Assembly (NCBI GenBank): GCA_038503075.1
Contig: JBCAML010000019.1
Location: 744,001-808,000, forward strand
Length of the DNA stretch: 64,000 nucleotides
Direction of reading: 5' to 3'
Source: Gyromitra esculenta
Lineage: Eukaryota > Ascomycota > Pezizomycetes > Pezizales > Discinaceae
How positions within the stretch are numbered: position 1 is the stretch's first letter; each line of letters opens with the position of its first letter. Below are positions 11,600-22,472 of the stretch, one piece after another. A program made the position numbers and the translations under genes. The notes beneath the pieces are model-generated. The model searched no databases and was not told the origin of the DNA. It saw nothing but the letters and a program-made list of their open reading frames with translations.

Positions 11600-12188
11600 C
11601 TAGTACCGGTATCTTGTACTGTAATCCTTTGGGCTAACGACTAAACCTCTCCCTTTCCTTGCACCCTTATAGATAGTCTCGATCTGGACACACGAGCAGT
11701 TCGTTCAGCTACTTCTTATACTTGCCACTTCTCTCTCTACTGGGAGGACTGGGGGCGACGTACGATATCGATCAATTCTTGTTTGTCCTCCAGCACCCAG
11801 TTCATCTTGTTATTGTTTCCCGTACCAAAATCGCACATCATGTGTTTATTTCGAAAGAAGAACATAATCGTCAACGGGTCGTAGAGCTCATACCTAAGTC
11901 AGACACAGCCATTACACGTTAATCGCCAAATCTAGTGGGCAGAATCGAACTAGCGAACGGGGGCACATACATTTTATTGAAATCCGGCACTTCATCGATA
12001 TCGCAAAGATAGATGACAGCAAAGTTTTTGACCTTGTCTGCGATTCGGTACAACATCTCGTCCTGTCGCATGCAGTCCGGGTCCCAGTCGCGGCCAAACC
12101 GGATCACAACTAAACGATCGTCTTCGGACATGATGGCCTGGTCGACATGCCAGCCAGTCTTGAGATGAGGAAGTACAACGGAGCCCAT
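11600..12188 (-). CDS. DIM1: U5 snRNP thioredoxin-fold protein Dim1 (Dib1/TXNL4A)
   Basis: Essential 15 kDa thioredoxin-fold protein of the U4/U6.U5 tri-snRNP, needed for pre-mRNA splicing. Three exons: 12188-11971, 11893-11764 and 11683-11600 (143 residues, against 142 in animals). The sequence is very highly conserved: LPHLKTGWHVDQAI, VVIRFGRDWDPDCM, DKVKNFAVIYLCDIDEVPDFNKMYELYDP, TIMFFFRNKHMM, FGTGNNNKMNWVLEDKQELIDI, and the C terminus KGARKGRGLVVSPKDYSTRYRY. The first intron interrupts the ATG codon of NKM-Y (phase 2). The first ATG upstream of LPHL is taken as the start (MGSVVLPHL). It lies alone, with about 3 kb of gene-free DNA on its 5' side. Confidence 0.97.
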
Positions 12189-15100
12189 AGTCTTTTGCGG
12201 AGTTGGAACTGTTCGTAGAGTTGGTGCTTGTTGAGGCCTAAGGTACCAGGTTGTGCTAAGGAAAGAGCTGGAGGTTGGTCATGCTAGGCTGGCGGGTAAG
12301 CTAGTCCCAAATGAATATATGTGACTAAACCCTAGCCCTAATAAATTTGGGCTTGGCACAATGTCTTCGTCTTCGTCTTCGACAGGTGTCACTAGCATTA
12401 ACACATTGAATAATTTTACCGGAATACCATTTTGCTAATTTCTTAATTGTGGGCGTCTGAAGTTAAAAGCGGCAAAATGCTGCGGCTGCTAATGATGAAT
12501 TGTGACACTAAATTGTGATACCAGACGCTGACAAATTAGATTTGTTATTTGCTTGTGAATCACTTAAAGGCTGGGCTCTATGACAAGAATTACTATTCAC
12601 TGGGCCCTTACGAGTACCATCAAGAAATATGCTAAACCCGTAGCCCATTTATCGCTTTTGCCTCCCCTCAAGCTAGAATACCCTTACCCCACACACATTT
12701 TCGGGGAGCCATCAGGCATGAAATCCTCGATGGCAAGTATTATTAACAAAAGCAAAACCACTCAAACTTTTTTCATTACCCGCCGATGAGTATCGACGAT
12801 TCTGAGACTTTAGCTATAGCCAAAAGGTTAACGATGAATGGAACAGCCTGTTCTATAATTCTATATCTGAACACGTCGATTACGAATCTCCTTATCATTA
12901 AACCCACTCGCCCACCGTAATACCTCAAGCGTAGCGAACACGCCTGGCTTGGGCAGAATCAAAAGACTTAAATAAAAAATATATATGAAAAGTCTTTTTA
13001 TTGCTTGAGTAGCGACTCTCGATTGGTGCTTGGGAACATCTTCCCGGCTTCCTTAAAGACCAATTCGCAACTGCCTGGTGCGGGCGTGTTTGCTATAATC
13101 GAGACGTTGTTATGGATTTCTGCGCCGGCGATTCCAATCACAACTCTATTGTTGTACAGAAATAGCCTTGAATAAATGGACCACGGTGGTTGTGAAACGC
13201 ACCCACAGAGATAAATAGTAAGAGGTATTATTCATTGAAAAAAAGAAAAACAGGAGAACTCTGCAAATAGGTGGGGGAGTGCTGATCTCTACTAGGTGCA
13301 TGGCGCATAGTCACGACACATCACTCGTTCGACAAATTTCAATTGGGTAGCGGTTACTATTCTTACTTTTGCAAGATGCAAATCGTCGGGATCTTGCTGT
13401 GTATTAGTACGGGTATATGCGGAAGTGGTAAAGAACTACTATATATGGTAGTTTTTAGTAACACTATTAACGGGGGTGGCACGAATAGTTCAAAAAGAAA
13501 CGAAGATAACCGTGACGGTTTTAAATGGCGTCATTAAAAGCTTGTTTTCTTTGAAACAGCGCAGTTTCCCTTCGCGTAGATTTTTATCCGGACACTCAAG
13601 AATACTTATTTCTCGCTCCCGATACACAGAGGGTTGTAATAATACCAGGACTCTCATACGTGACTTGGCCAAACTGCCACTAATCTCGAACTGACCGGGA
13701 ATCTACCATCTCGGCAATCTTCTTTTGAGCTCCAAAGCGCCGTTAGACGGCCCTGAATCCCGCGCTTCTGCTTGTATTAAAGTAGGGGACAACCCTCACC
13801 TTGGGACGACCCCAACATCGCCTGCAAAGGGCAATTGTGTAACTCAGCTGTGATAAGGGCTAGGAGTACATAACAGCAGGAGCAGCCCTATTAACGAGTG
13901 CTTCATGCTATCTTATGTAGGCGAGGAGAGTAAAAGTGGCTATTTACAGCAGCATCAACTGCGAAAGCGAAGTCGAGGGGCGAAAAAGCGTTTCCCCTGA
14001 GCATCCGTGAGTTGCTCCATGATGGCGATGCAGCCGTCCGGGTGGTACCGGTTTAGGCTGGTTGTGCGAGAGTGTTATTGGCTGGGGCGGGTGGTGAAAC
14101 GACTCCAAACGACCAAAACCCCTGACGCTCCATGCACGAGGCACTGCACCCATGCGCGACGGGGGGAAGTGGGATTGTGGAGAAGGTCGTGAAGAAATGT
14201 TTGGAGGAGGGTTGATGCTCAAGCGGAATCAATGGGGCATAGCTGCGGAAACGATTGCACGTCAACCACCTGGAAGCAAAAGGAGGCGATCCTGGTGGTC
14301 GAGAATTGGTGGAATACTCCATTTGAAGGAACCCTTGAAGGAAGGCGAGGAAGACGAACTGTGAACGGTTGTGTACTAGTACTGCATGTAGTAATGTTCC
14401 TGCCAAGTTAACCCCCACAACACCGAGATCTGTAATGGGCGGTTAATATGTATGGAAATCCGTCATCATCCCAAGACCGAGATCTGCCTGTACCTACATA
14501 CATGTAGTTTCTGCTCAGGTCCTGTTTCTGCTTCATCATCGTCCTCAATCTCGTCTCTCTATTCCCCTCCTCTCTGTCTCCATCTCGCTCCCTTTACGCC
14601 CCCCCAAATGCTCTGGCAGTCTTTGTAGCAGATGTATCTTTAGCCCCCCGCCCTTCCACTCCTTAACCCTCATCACGCTCCTTTCGTCTCACTTGCGCCG
14701 CTCCTTGCACTTTTGGGTTTCCGTCTTAGGTCGGTTCGAGGGTATCCCCTGCAAACTGCTTCATTTCCCTTTTACTCTTCTCCCTCCATTTCTCACACTC
14801 TGTCGTTTTCTCTCTTTTCCTTTTTCCTTTTTTCGTTCTCACCCGCGAGCCAATATCTTGGCCTGCGGACCCATTCATTCGCTTTCTAGGCGTCCAGGCT
14901 GGCATTGAGATCCCCTGTGTCGTTCTATTTTTTCTTTCTCTTTGGGTCATCATCTCGGCCTCTGTTCCTGGGGCTTGACCACGGTATTGCTGGCGGCAGG
15001 TTCTGCAATTACTACAATATCGCTTACGGACTCACTCTTTTGTTTCCAAGAATTATTACTATTGGCATTTTATTTCCATAGATTTCGAATAAGTTATCTG

Positions 15101-15246
15101 GATATTTCTTCTTCAGCCCTATCAAGATATCAACACTATCAACTACCAGTCGTCTTTGGATAAGCTTGATATAGCTAGATATTTCTCAAAGGAAGCTTGT
15201 ATCTTTGTTTTCGACTCAGTCCCCCGGAAGAGCCACGACGATCAAG
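12189..15246. other. Gene-free region, including a CT-rich leader for the next gene
   Basis: About 3 kb with no convincing gene. The left part is the DIM1 5' flank. A 121-codon minus-strand frame at 14053-14418 has no recognisable features. From about 14520 to 14930 the plus strand is very pyrimidine-rich (TCTCTCC, CTTTTCC and TTTTCC runs), typical of a fungal promoter or long 5' leader, and it precedes the membrane-protein gene starting at 15247. A TACATGTA palindrome lies at 14499-14506. Confidence 0.45.
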
Positions 15247-15671
15247 ATGTCTCGACCGTTTTCGAGGATTATAGACGACCAAGAGTCTGGCTCAGGGAGC
15301 CAAGGAGCAGGAGCAGGAGCAGGAGCAGGGAATGGAGTACGGGGCTGGTGGAGAAATAGCAGAGGAACAGAAACGAGAAGGGAAAGTATGAGCAGCAATG
15401 AAAGTGTTCCAAAGTCACCATCACAAGGAAATGAAATGGTTTCTGTCAGCTCAAACTTTGCTGGACTATCACCGATTATCGCCCCTGAATTTTATAACCC
15501 GCCAACGTCGAATTCGCCAGTCTCCCCGAGAACTCGATCAAACTCGACACTCTTCGTTCCACAACCACAACCACCTTTGCAAGATTCAATACAGCCTTTA
15601 GAAAGACCCCAACCTGCGGCGATCAGGAATGAGATGGCTGGAGGGGGGAATCTAGCTGTGATGGAGATGGG

Positions 15672-15705
<34 letters not shown>

Positions 15706-16539
15706 TCTCAGGTACAGGTCAGGCCGGTGGATGTCGAGGCACAACGAACAATATCAACAAGCGAGGGAAGGTGGTGGCAGAGAGGATCGTTGAAAGGGCT
15801 ACAGTCAAAACTGCTTACCTGTTTGGTATCAGGGACTTTTCTGGCCATTACATTAGCAGTTTGTCAGTGTATCCAGGGCACATATTTTGAATGGGATTTT
15901 ATGCTTACGATATGATAACTATAGACCTTGGCTTGGCCCTTAACAACGATCTCAAGCTTCGCCATGAGTGGCACGTCATGCTGATCCTCATCATCCTGGT
16001 AGCCACCATGTTTTTCTGCCACGCCCTTGTTCGTCTGTGTATTATGGCAACGAACCCCGGGCGATTTCAAAGAGCGTCCAGGAACTTCTCACGGATCCCA
16101 TCAGTGTCTGGGCCGGATGGGTATGCAAACCCGAGAGAACCCATCAGAATTCAGACGCATTTTGAACATGATGTCGATGGTGTTGAACCAGACCTAACAA
16201 AAATGCCACCGCCAGTATATGGGCTATGGAGGTGCTCGTATGTCTGTTCTTATCCTTAAAGTAGAAAGGGACATATTTAATTAATGTTTTTACTTTAGGG
16301 TGAGAGTAAACCCAGATCAATTCTACTGGGTCCGAAGGATGAGCGCACAACAATCTACAATTCCAGAAGGCAGGGAACCCATTAGCCCTACAAGCGACCG
16401 CGCCAACGGTACCCCACGGCCACCATCATATACTTCTGATGATGGTGTTTCGTACGCATTAGCCGTAGATAACACGTTTCCGTCAACAAGACCCGATCCT
16501 CCATTGCCGCCGCATCCATCGGAGATGCAGCGAGCATAA
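15247..16539 (+). CDS. Putative two-TM membrane protein, function unknown
   Basis: Three exons: 15247-15862, 15925-16237 and 16299-16539 (389 residues). Frame continuity gives LAV-YLGLAL across the first intron, with donor GTCAGT inside a codon. The N-terminal 185 residues are hydrophilic and low-complexity: a GAGAGAG stretch near residue 22, S/P-rich segments, and an AQAQAQAQ repeat near 140-155. Two hydrophobic helices follow at about 190-212 and 222-246 (LLTCLVSGTFLAITLAVYLGL and WHVMLILIILVATMFFCHAL), separated by a short NNDLKLRHE turn. A proline-rich cytosolic-looking tail follows (EPISPTSDRANGTPRPPSY, RPDPPLPPHPSE), with a possible PPSY WW-binding motif. No signal peptide. I do not recognise the family; the layout suggests a fungal integral membrane protein with disordered tails. 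The start is the first ATG after the CT-rich leader, in a good context (AAGATGTC). Confidence 0.8.
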
Positions 16540-17225
16540 GTTTTTGATACCACTTTTCTTGTAAATTGATGACTTTCATTTTGTTGTGCTTGGGGTCCTT
16601 TTTTTGGGTTAGATTTTCTTGGGAGGGTTGGACTATCGTTTATGGTTTCTATTGGTTATTTGACAAGAGAAAATGGGCGGCTATGGTTGTTGGGGGGGAG
16701 AGGTGTTTTTTTTTATGGGAAAACGGGTGGGTATTATTATTTAGGTGTTATTGTGTTTTTTATACCCCTCTAACACTGATTTTTTATTTTTTATTTTTTA
16801 TTTGCATACTGGTTGATTTTATTTGCCATCCTCTTTCGCCTTTATTTAAATTTTCCTGGGTATGATGGGCCGGGGCCGGGGCGGGTACGGCAGGGTCAGT
16901 TACAGGGTCCGTTAAAATGTATAGTTAATTTGTCTACGTGGAAAGTGTAAGGAACTTGATTTGTGAACTACCTTCAGGTGGGGCCTGGGGAATATGTCGG
17001 AAGGGGAAGTGGCCAATTTATATTCCGTATATACATATTTTGCGCATATATATTTATTTACTGCCCCTGGAAGACGGGTACGTTGGAGAATATCGTTCAA
17101 CATTTGTTTATACCCAATTTGCGGTACCGTGCCCAGCCACTGTTGATGGCCTACACTTATTGTTACGCGTAGCAGCCAAGGCATGAAGGATAAAACAAGT
17201 CTGCGGGATTGCGATACGCAGGGTA

Positions 17226-17371
17226 TAGGTTAGCATCAATCGCCATAACCCAAGGGTTGGATGCGTAAATGAATTCTACTACTACTACTAGGTTAGCATC
17301 ATACTCTGTCACTCGGATTGTTGCCCTGCTAGGTTGTTACCTATAAGTAAGTAAGTAAAATTCATTTACGC
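17226..17371. repeat. Inverted repeat (13-bp arms) interleaved with a 13-bp direct repeat
   Basis: Perfect 13-bp inverted repeat GCGTAAATGAATT (17263-17275) / AATTCATTTACGC (17359-17371), spanning 109 bp. It is interleaved with a perfect 13-bp direct repeat TAGGTTAGCATCA (17226-17238 and 17289-17301), a CTA trinucleotide run and a GTAA run. No coding sequence. It could be a remnant of a small non-autonomous DNA element. Confidence 0.6.
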
Positions 17372-17534
17372 AGGCTGTTACCTGTGATGGCGGTGGTGGC
17401 AGCAGTGATTTTAATGATACTTAGAGGGGAGGGTATATAACTTATGGTTTTATGGGAAGAGTTGCCTTAAAACCAGCTAATAGATACATATTTTTAGTTT
17501 AAGTGACTCTAGCACACCACATGTAATGTAAAAT

Positions 17535-17605
17535 CGTAGTCGAGTTATCCAGAGGGGCGAAGGTTCGAGTTCGAATCTTTTGCCACCAGGTGTGGTGTTT
17601 TTTTT
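17535..17605 (+). other. tRNA-like remnant (B box, acceptor-like end, oligo-T)
   Basis: The stretch GTAGTCGAGTTATCCAGAGG resembles a class II tRNA D-arm/A box. It is followed too closely by GGTTCGAGTTCGAATC, which contains a perfect B box (AGTTCGAATC, 17568-17577), then TTTTGCCACCA and a run of eight T at 17598-17605. The anticodon arm is missing and I cannot pair a full cloverleaf. Read as a truncated tRNA-Leu/Ser-like pseudogene or SINE-type fragment, not a working tRNA. Confidence 0.35.
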
Positions 17606-19559
17606 ACCCTCTACCAACGTATTGTTATCTCTTGGTGTTGTTTATATTTGTTCATTGGGCACTAGGTTGCCCACTAGCTCAGCACTCAAGATTTTTTTCT
17701 AACATGGTGACGTGTGCCTTATAGTCTCGTACGGAATACAGTAGGTAAACTTGCGGGGTATCTCATCTCTGATAAAATCCTCATTATTGGAATAAATCAA
17801 GCCAAGCATTTCTAAGTGGAGAGGGGGGTGGTCATCCTCGTCGTTAGAGGGGTCCGCCCCAAATTTTTATACTTTCAGCCTATGTTGTTTATAGCATGTG
17901 CAGTTTACACACTTTTTCAGAACCAAGTATCCAGCGTCATGAAAAATGCGGCTCGAGAAGTCTTGTGGTTTGGTGTTGAAAGGAGCTTGCAAGTGTTCAT
18001 ATTGGTAGCCTTATTTGCTTATTCGACTATGCGAGAGATGACTCGTGTGTATAGTGATCTGTTCAATAATAGCAGCTTTATATATCTAGGTACTAGACTG
18101 AAACCTGCAGCAGCACCTGTATCACTCAAATTTCTACCAAGTAGTTCAAAGCCTGCGCGGGGGGGGGCAGAAACAATAGGCCAGGGAAGCTTTCTGGATA
18201 ACAGAGAATTCAAGCTGCATGTATCAAGAAGCGATATAAGACCGTTAATGAAGTGTGAATCCGCTGGAAAAAGAAAGGGGAGGGGTGGTTAATGCCTAAA
18301 ATTGTACGAATTAGCTTGAAGTTGTGAGGAGAGAGCCCTGAGATAAGTAATCCGCGGAAGACTCAAAAAATGATCGATGGCGGGGCAATGGTCTAAATTA
18401 TTGAACTAGGAGATATCACTCGATTTCTGGAAAATCGTGTCGGTGGAAAATCCCGTGTGAAAGAGGGTGCCTGTGATAACTTGCTTGAGCTATTCTCTTC
18501 TATAGATGAAGACTCCTATCTGGAAGGCTCCGGTGCTAATAGGACGTCTCAAATACAGAGACGTTACTGCGCCATACAGTACCGATAAGCCTTGGGGAAC
18601 GAGAGTAAATAGGTCTAGACGGGGCCGAATTACGGGCGCCGAGTATATAGCCAGTAGGGAAACGGGAAAAATTTACTGGAGAGCTATGTATCCATCTAAA
18701 AGGATAAGATTGTCATATATGGACAGGAGGGAGTAGTGCTGACGTTTTGTGCGTTAGTGTCGGAGGAAAGGAGAGGCTCGGATGAATGGTATACTCGGTC
18801 GAATGGGTGCCCCCAGGAATATTTGACAGCATTCGGTGAGAGGCAGTGGATTTGCCTGTTAGAGAGCAGCAATGCAGGCAGAAAGTGAGGGGTACGATAA
18901 CGCGGTGCTTGGTGGTGCGAATATATCTCTTCACGACGGAAAATTTAGCGAAGATGGGATTTTTTGACTGGTTGGTTTTCTGCTTCTTTCGAGGAGAGAA
19001 AGGGTGTGTATCTGAATCGCTTTCCCAGAGCCATACATGTATCTTATTAGCTCAGGGTTCTTGACGGAAAATTGGTTTGTGGCCAGGAAATATAATGCTC
19101 GTATTGGCCTGATGGAATCCGTGCATATGTGTTCATAGATTTGTGTTGGTTAGGAGCTGCACCTTCCACAAGGTACGTAGGACGGGAACCGATGCGAATG
19201 GTGGTATTCTAAATCTCAACGAAACGGAGTCCTACTTTAGAGGAGATTACTAAAGTGTTTGATGCATCATAACGTCCCAATCTTAATGGTTTCGTCTAGC
19301 ATCTACGCTTTTTGTGGGGATGTGGAATTTCATAGCCTATCACTCGCGTACATACTAACACCGCGGCTAGACACGAAAATAATCATAAATGGACCAAAAA
19401 GATCATCAAGGCGAAAGCCACTCCATCTAGCCTTTAGTCCCCAAGTTACCCAACCCATCGCACAGAGATATATAGCATAAATAATCATTTCCCATTTTTG
19501 AGCCATTTCTCATTTCTAGATCTAGTGATATCTCTATCCATCCATCTACCCATCCACCC

Positions 19560-21533
19560 TCACCTGAAATACCGATAATCAGGGTTCTCATCACCAAGCG
19601 CCCGTTTCTCCTCTTCGTTCACATCACTATACCTACTAATTCCCTGATCCCTCCTCCTGTTTTCATAGCTGACAGCAAAGAAATACACTATACATGATAG
19701 CGCGGACAAACAACTAAACGCCAGCCCAATGCTATATCCAGAAGTGTAATTAGGTGCATCCTTGCTTAAAAAACTATATGTTGCAATAATCCCACCAATG
19801 TTTCCAAATCCGACTTGCCACGCCGTGCCCACGCTTCTTCTGTGGTGACCTCCTAGATTGGTGTTGAACCAACATACGATTACCGGCATTGCGCTGTACG
19901 TGCCCATTGCGAGTAAGAATAGTGCTGCGTACTGCAGATTCACATTATCGTGGACAGCGAGTAGGATTGCGAAGCCTGCGATGGTTATGGAGATAGGGAT
20001 TAGCGTGAAGACGAGGCGGTGTTTGAAGTGATCGGATAGCGCGGCGATGAGCATGGCGAAAAAGAAGGCACAGGCCCAAGGTGGGACGGAGCGGAGCTGT
20101 GTCTGGATGGCGGAGTAACCAAGCTGCTTAACGATGGTGGGCGCGAAGTAGGCGTAACCGTAGGCGGGGACGATGAGGCCGAAATACATGAAACCGCCGA
20201 CGAAGATTTTGTCTGTAGAGGAAACATTAGCATCCAATTCCGTATTTTCTATACACTAAGCTGGTCTTGTTGACTTACAATCTTTGAACACATTCAAGAC
20301 ATCCTTTAGCTTGATTTTCTCCTCTCTTGCTGACTCGCCGACATCCTCCTGAAGCCTCGCCTTGACAAATACCCTCTCTTCTTCGGTCAAGAACTTCGCT
20401 TCCTCGGGAAAATCGGTAATGACAAAGTAAAACGTGAAGGAGACGACGCAGGTAAGCAATCCCTCTGGATGTCACGAAAACATTAGTTAACGCCTCAATA
20501 CCTTCCAATTACCCCCAGTTGCGCCACACTCAAACGTTATCATGGGATCTAGAGCAGAGAGACCACCTACCAAAGATGAAGATCCACCTCCACCCCCGGT
20601 AATCGTTATATCCATCCATTTTTCCAATTCCACTCGCTAATAGTCCTCCGAATGCCCCCGCCAAACTCGTTGACCCAAAGAAGAAGCTGTACCGCTTTTG
20701 CGCCTCGTCGCGCTTATACCACATTGCAATTAGGTAGAAGCAACCCGGGAACATTCCTAGAGTTATGTTAAAAATTAAACTAAAATGGTGGTGGTGGCTA
20801 AATAGATATATACCAGCTTCAAAAACGCCGAGGAAGAAACGGGTTGTCAAGAGTCCATGATAGTTCTGAACGAGCCCTTGAAGTATTGTGACGAGACCGA
20901 ACATGAACATACATACCGAGACTATGAATAGTTAGTTTAATGCTGTATTTGTGGGAGTGGAGGGACGTACGCCAGACGTGAGGCTTGAGCCTTTTAAGCA
21001 GGATATTGGATGGGATTTCACACACTGTTATTCCTAGTTAGTGTCTGTGATTCGGCTCTTGATGATTGGAATTCCTAATCCGAGAATATTTGTGGTGGCA
21101 AAGAACTTACAGATATAAGGCACGAAGAAAATTGTCAATGCAGTGTTATATTCGTATCCTCTGAGGTTCAGGTCCTCTTTCAAACCGAAAATGGCAGCAT
21201 TGGAGATGTTAACGCTAAGATAAGACTACATTAATATCTTATTGAGAACACGTGCGCAACTCCACAGAATATATACCGGTCTAAAAAGGCTAATAAGTAG
21301 AGTAGACACAACACTGGCAACAGTCGCAGGTCGATCTTGTTCATTAGTTTGCGCTCATCAACCCCTGGCGGTGGAACCACAGGGCCAGGAGGCTGTGGCA
21401 CGGCCGACTCCTCGAGGGATTCGGACGAAGGTGTTGAGCCTGCAATTGACGTGAGCGATGTGGTTGATATAGAGATTTGGGTGATCCCGAATGGCGACAA
21501 CTTACCTACAAGGCCGGTTTCCTTGTTGAACAT
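19560..21533 (-). CDS. MFS anion/vitamin permease (Dal5/ACS family)
   Basis: Plasma-membrane major facilitator of the fungal anion:cation symporter family (allantoate, nicotinate and similar organic acids); the substrate cannot be read from sequence. Eight exons: 21533-21506, 21439-21277, 21214-21111, 21024-20971, 20921-20814, 20756-20571, 20464-20279 and 20212-19560 (493 residues, usual length). The start is the ATG of MFNKETGLVG; an upstream GTG-initiated extension is not used. The family landmarks are KIDLRLLPVLCLLYLLAFLDRVNISNA (TM1 and its DRVN signature), LKEDLNLRGYEYNTALTIFFVPYILCEIPSNILLKR, TTRFFLGVFEAGMFPGCFYLIAMWY, RGWRWIFIFEGLL, ITDFPEEAKFLTEEE before the central loop, and the second bundle from KIFVGGFMYFGLIVPAYGYAYFAPTIVKQLGYS to YEN. 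Twelve TM segments are expected. The first exon is only 28 bases. The gene is divergent from a zinc-finger gene 0.94 kb away. Confidence 0.93.
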
Positions 21534-22472
21534 CTTGGCTTGGGAATATATGTCTTTGCGTGATGAATGCTTGGAAAGATTCACTAGGGAGCTTATTTAA
21601 TAGAAGAGCGGAGAAGAGCCCAAGAATGGGGATATTAAGAGCCATGCCGAGGGTCCGACTCTTATGCAAAGTCCCATACTAGTGTGTGATGCCTTAACGA
21701 AAACTGGGGATAAGGACGAGCGGTGCAGACATCCACTTTTGGCATAGGGAGTCTTCGGTAAACTACCCGAGATGTCCTTTCCTCCGTCGATCCTGGGGAC
21801 TCCATTTGGCCGGAATGGAGCAGACGCTGAGACGATATGATGCCTGCTGGGTAGCCCAATTGAAGACTGCCCTTGTGTTCAATGCCCTATGCTGGCAGAC
21901 AGCATGACGGAGCATTTCCAGTGATACAATGCGGATTACGGCAGAAACAAGAGATTCACGATGTGTGGGGGACGGGAATCCAAGCGACATCCGTCTCTGG
22001 GGAATATCGGTAGCGACGGAGGTGCGAATCCGAGTTAACCTGTCTATGTTGAGTAGTTGCTATATGCAGCTAGACCAGGCATGGATCTCCACATGTCAGA
22101 CGTCGTCTCGAAGCGGTATCGCGCGTTATTGCGGACCCTAGGCTGTCGGGAGCTGGAGCTGGACGTCGGCCAAACAAAGAGCTGCAAACATCCAGAGAGA
22201 AAAACAAATGCTACACGCGGTACAGGTTCTGGTGCAAGAGTCTTTATTCGTGATGTCTGCTGGAGCTGCAGCGCGGATAGGCGCAGCTGGATCCTGTGTG
22301 TATCACCCCCGCTGCTACCTAGTGGCCCCAGGCTCCCGGTCCGCAGAATACACAGCTCCCAGAGCTGAATGTGGAACTGGGCAGCCTGCTGTGGATAAGT
22401 ATCCGGCCCTCCCAGTGCTCTTTGGACTTTGTTTGCTTCCCCGCAATACTCTTGCAGCCTCATATAACCAAG
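21534..22472. promoter_or_regulatory. Divergent promoter region, permease / zinc-finger gene
   Basis: This 939-bp gap separates the start codons of two divergently transcribed genes, so it must hold both promoters. No clear TATA box or named operator is evident. GC is higher than in the surrounding deserts. The open frames here (22044-22559 minus, 22057-22368 plus) are overlapping and lack recognisable features. Confidence 0.45.

Larger units (their letters stand above)
16540..19559. other. Gene-poor region with small repeats and a tRNA-like remnant
   Basis: About 3 kb. Immediately after the membrane-protein gene comes T/G-rich 3' flank (16540-16870). An inverted/direct repeat cluster lies at 17226-17371 and a tRNA-like fragment at 17535-17605 (separate entries). 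A 158-codon frame at 17816-18292 begins with GTG and has no recognisable features, so I do not call it. A TACATGTA palindrome is at 19034-19041. Confidence 0.45.

Noticed and set aside
14053..14418. 121-codon minus-strand frame
   Set aside because: No conserved-looking features, no supporting splice signals; left as unannotated.
17816..18292. 158-codon plus-strand frame with some hydrophobic stretches
   Set aside because: Starts with GTG, no domain, ends in a low-complexity KRKGRGG tail, and no splice partners were seen.
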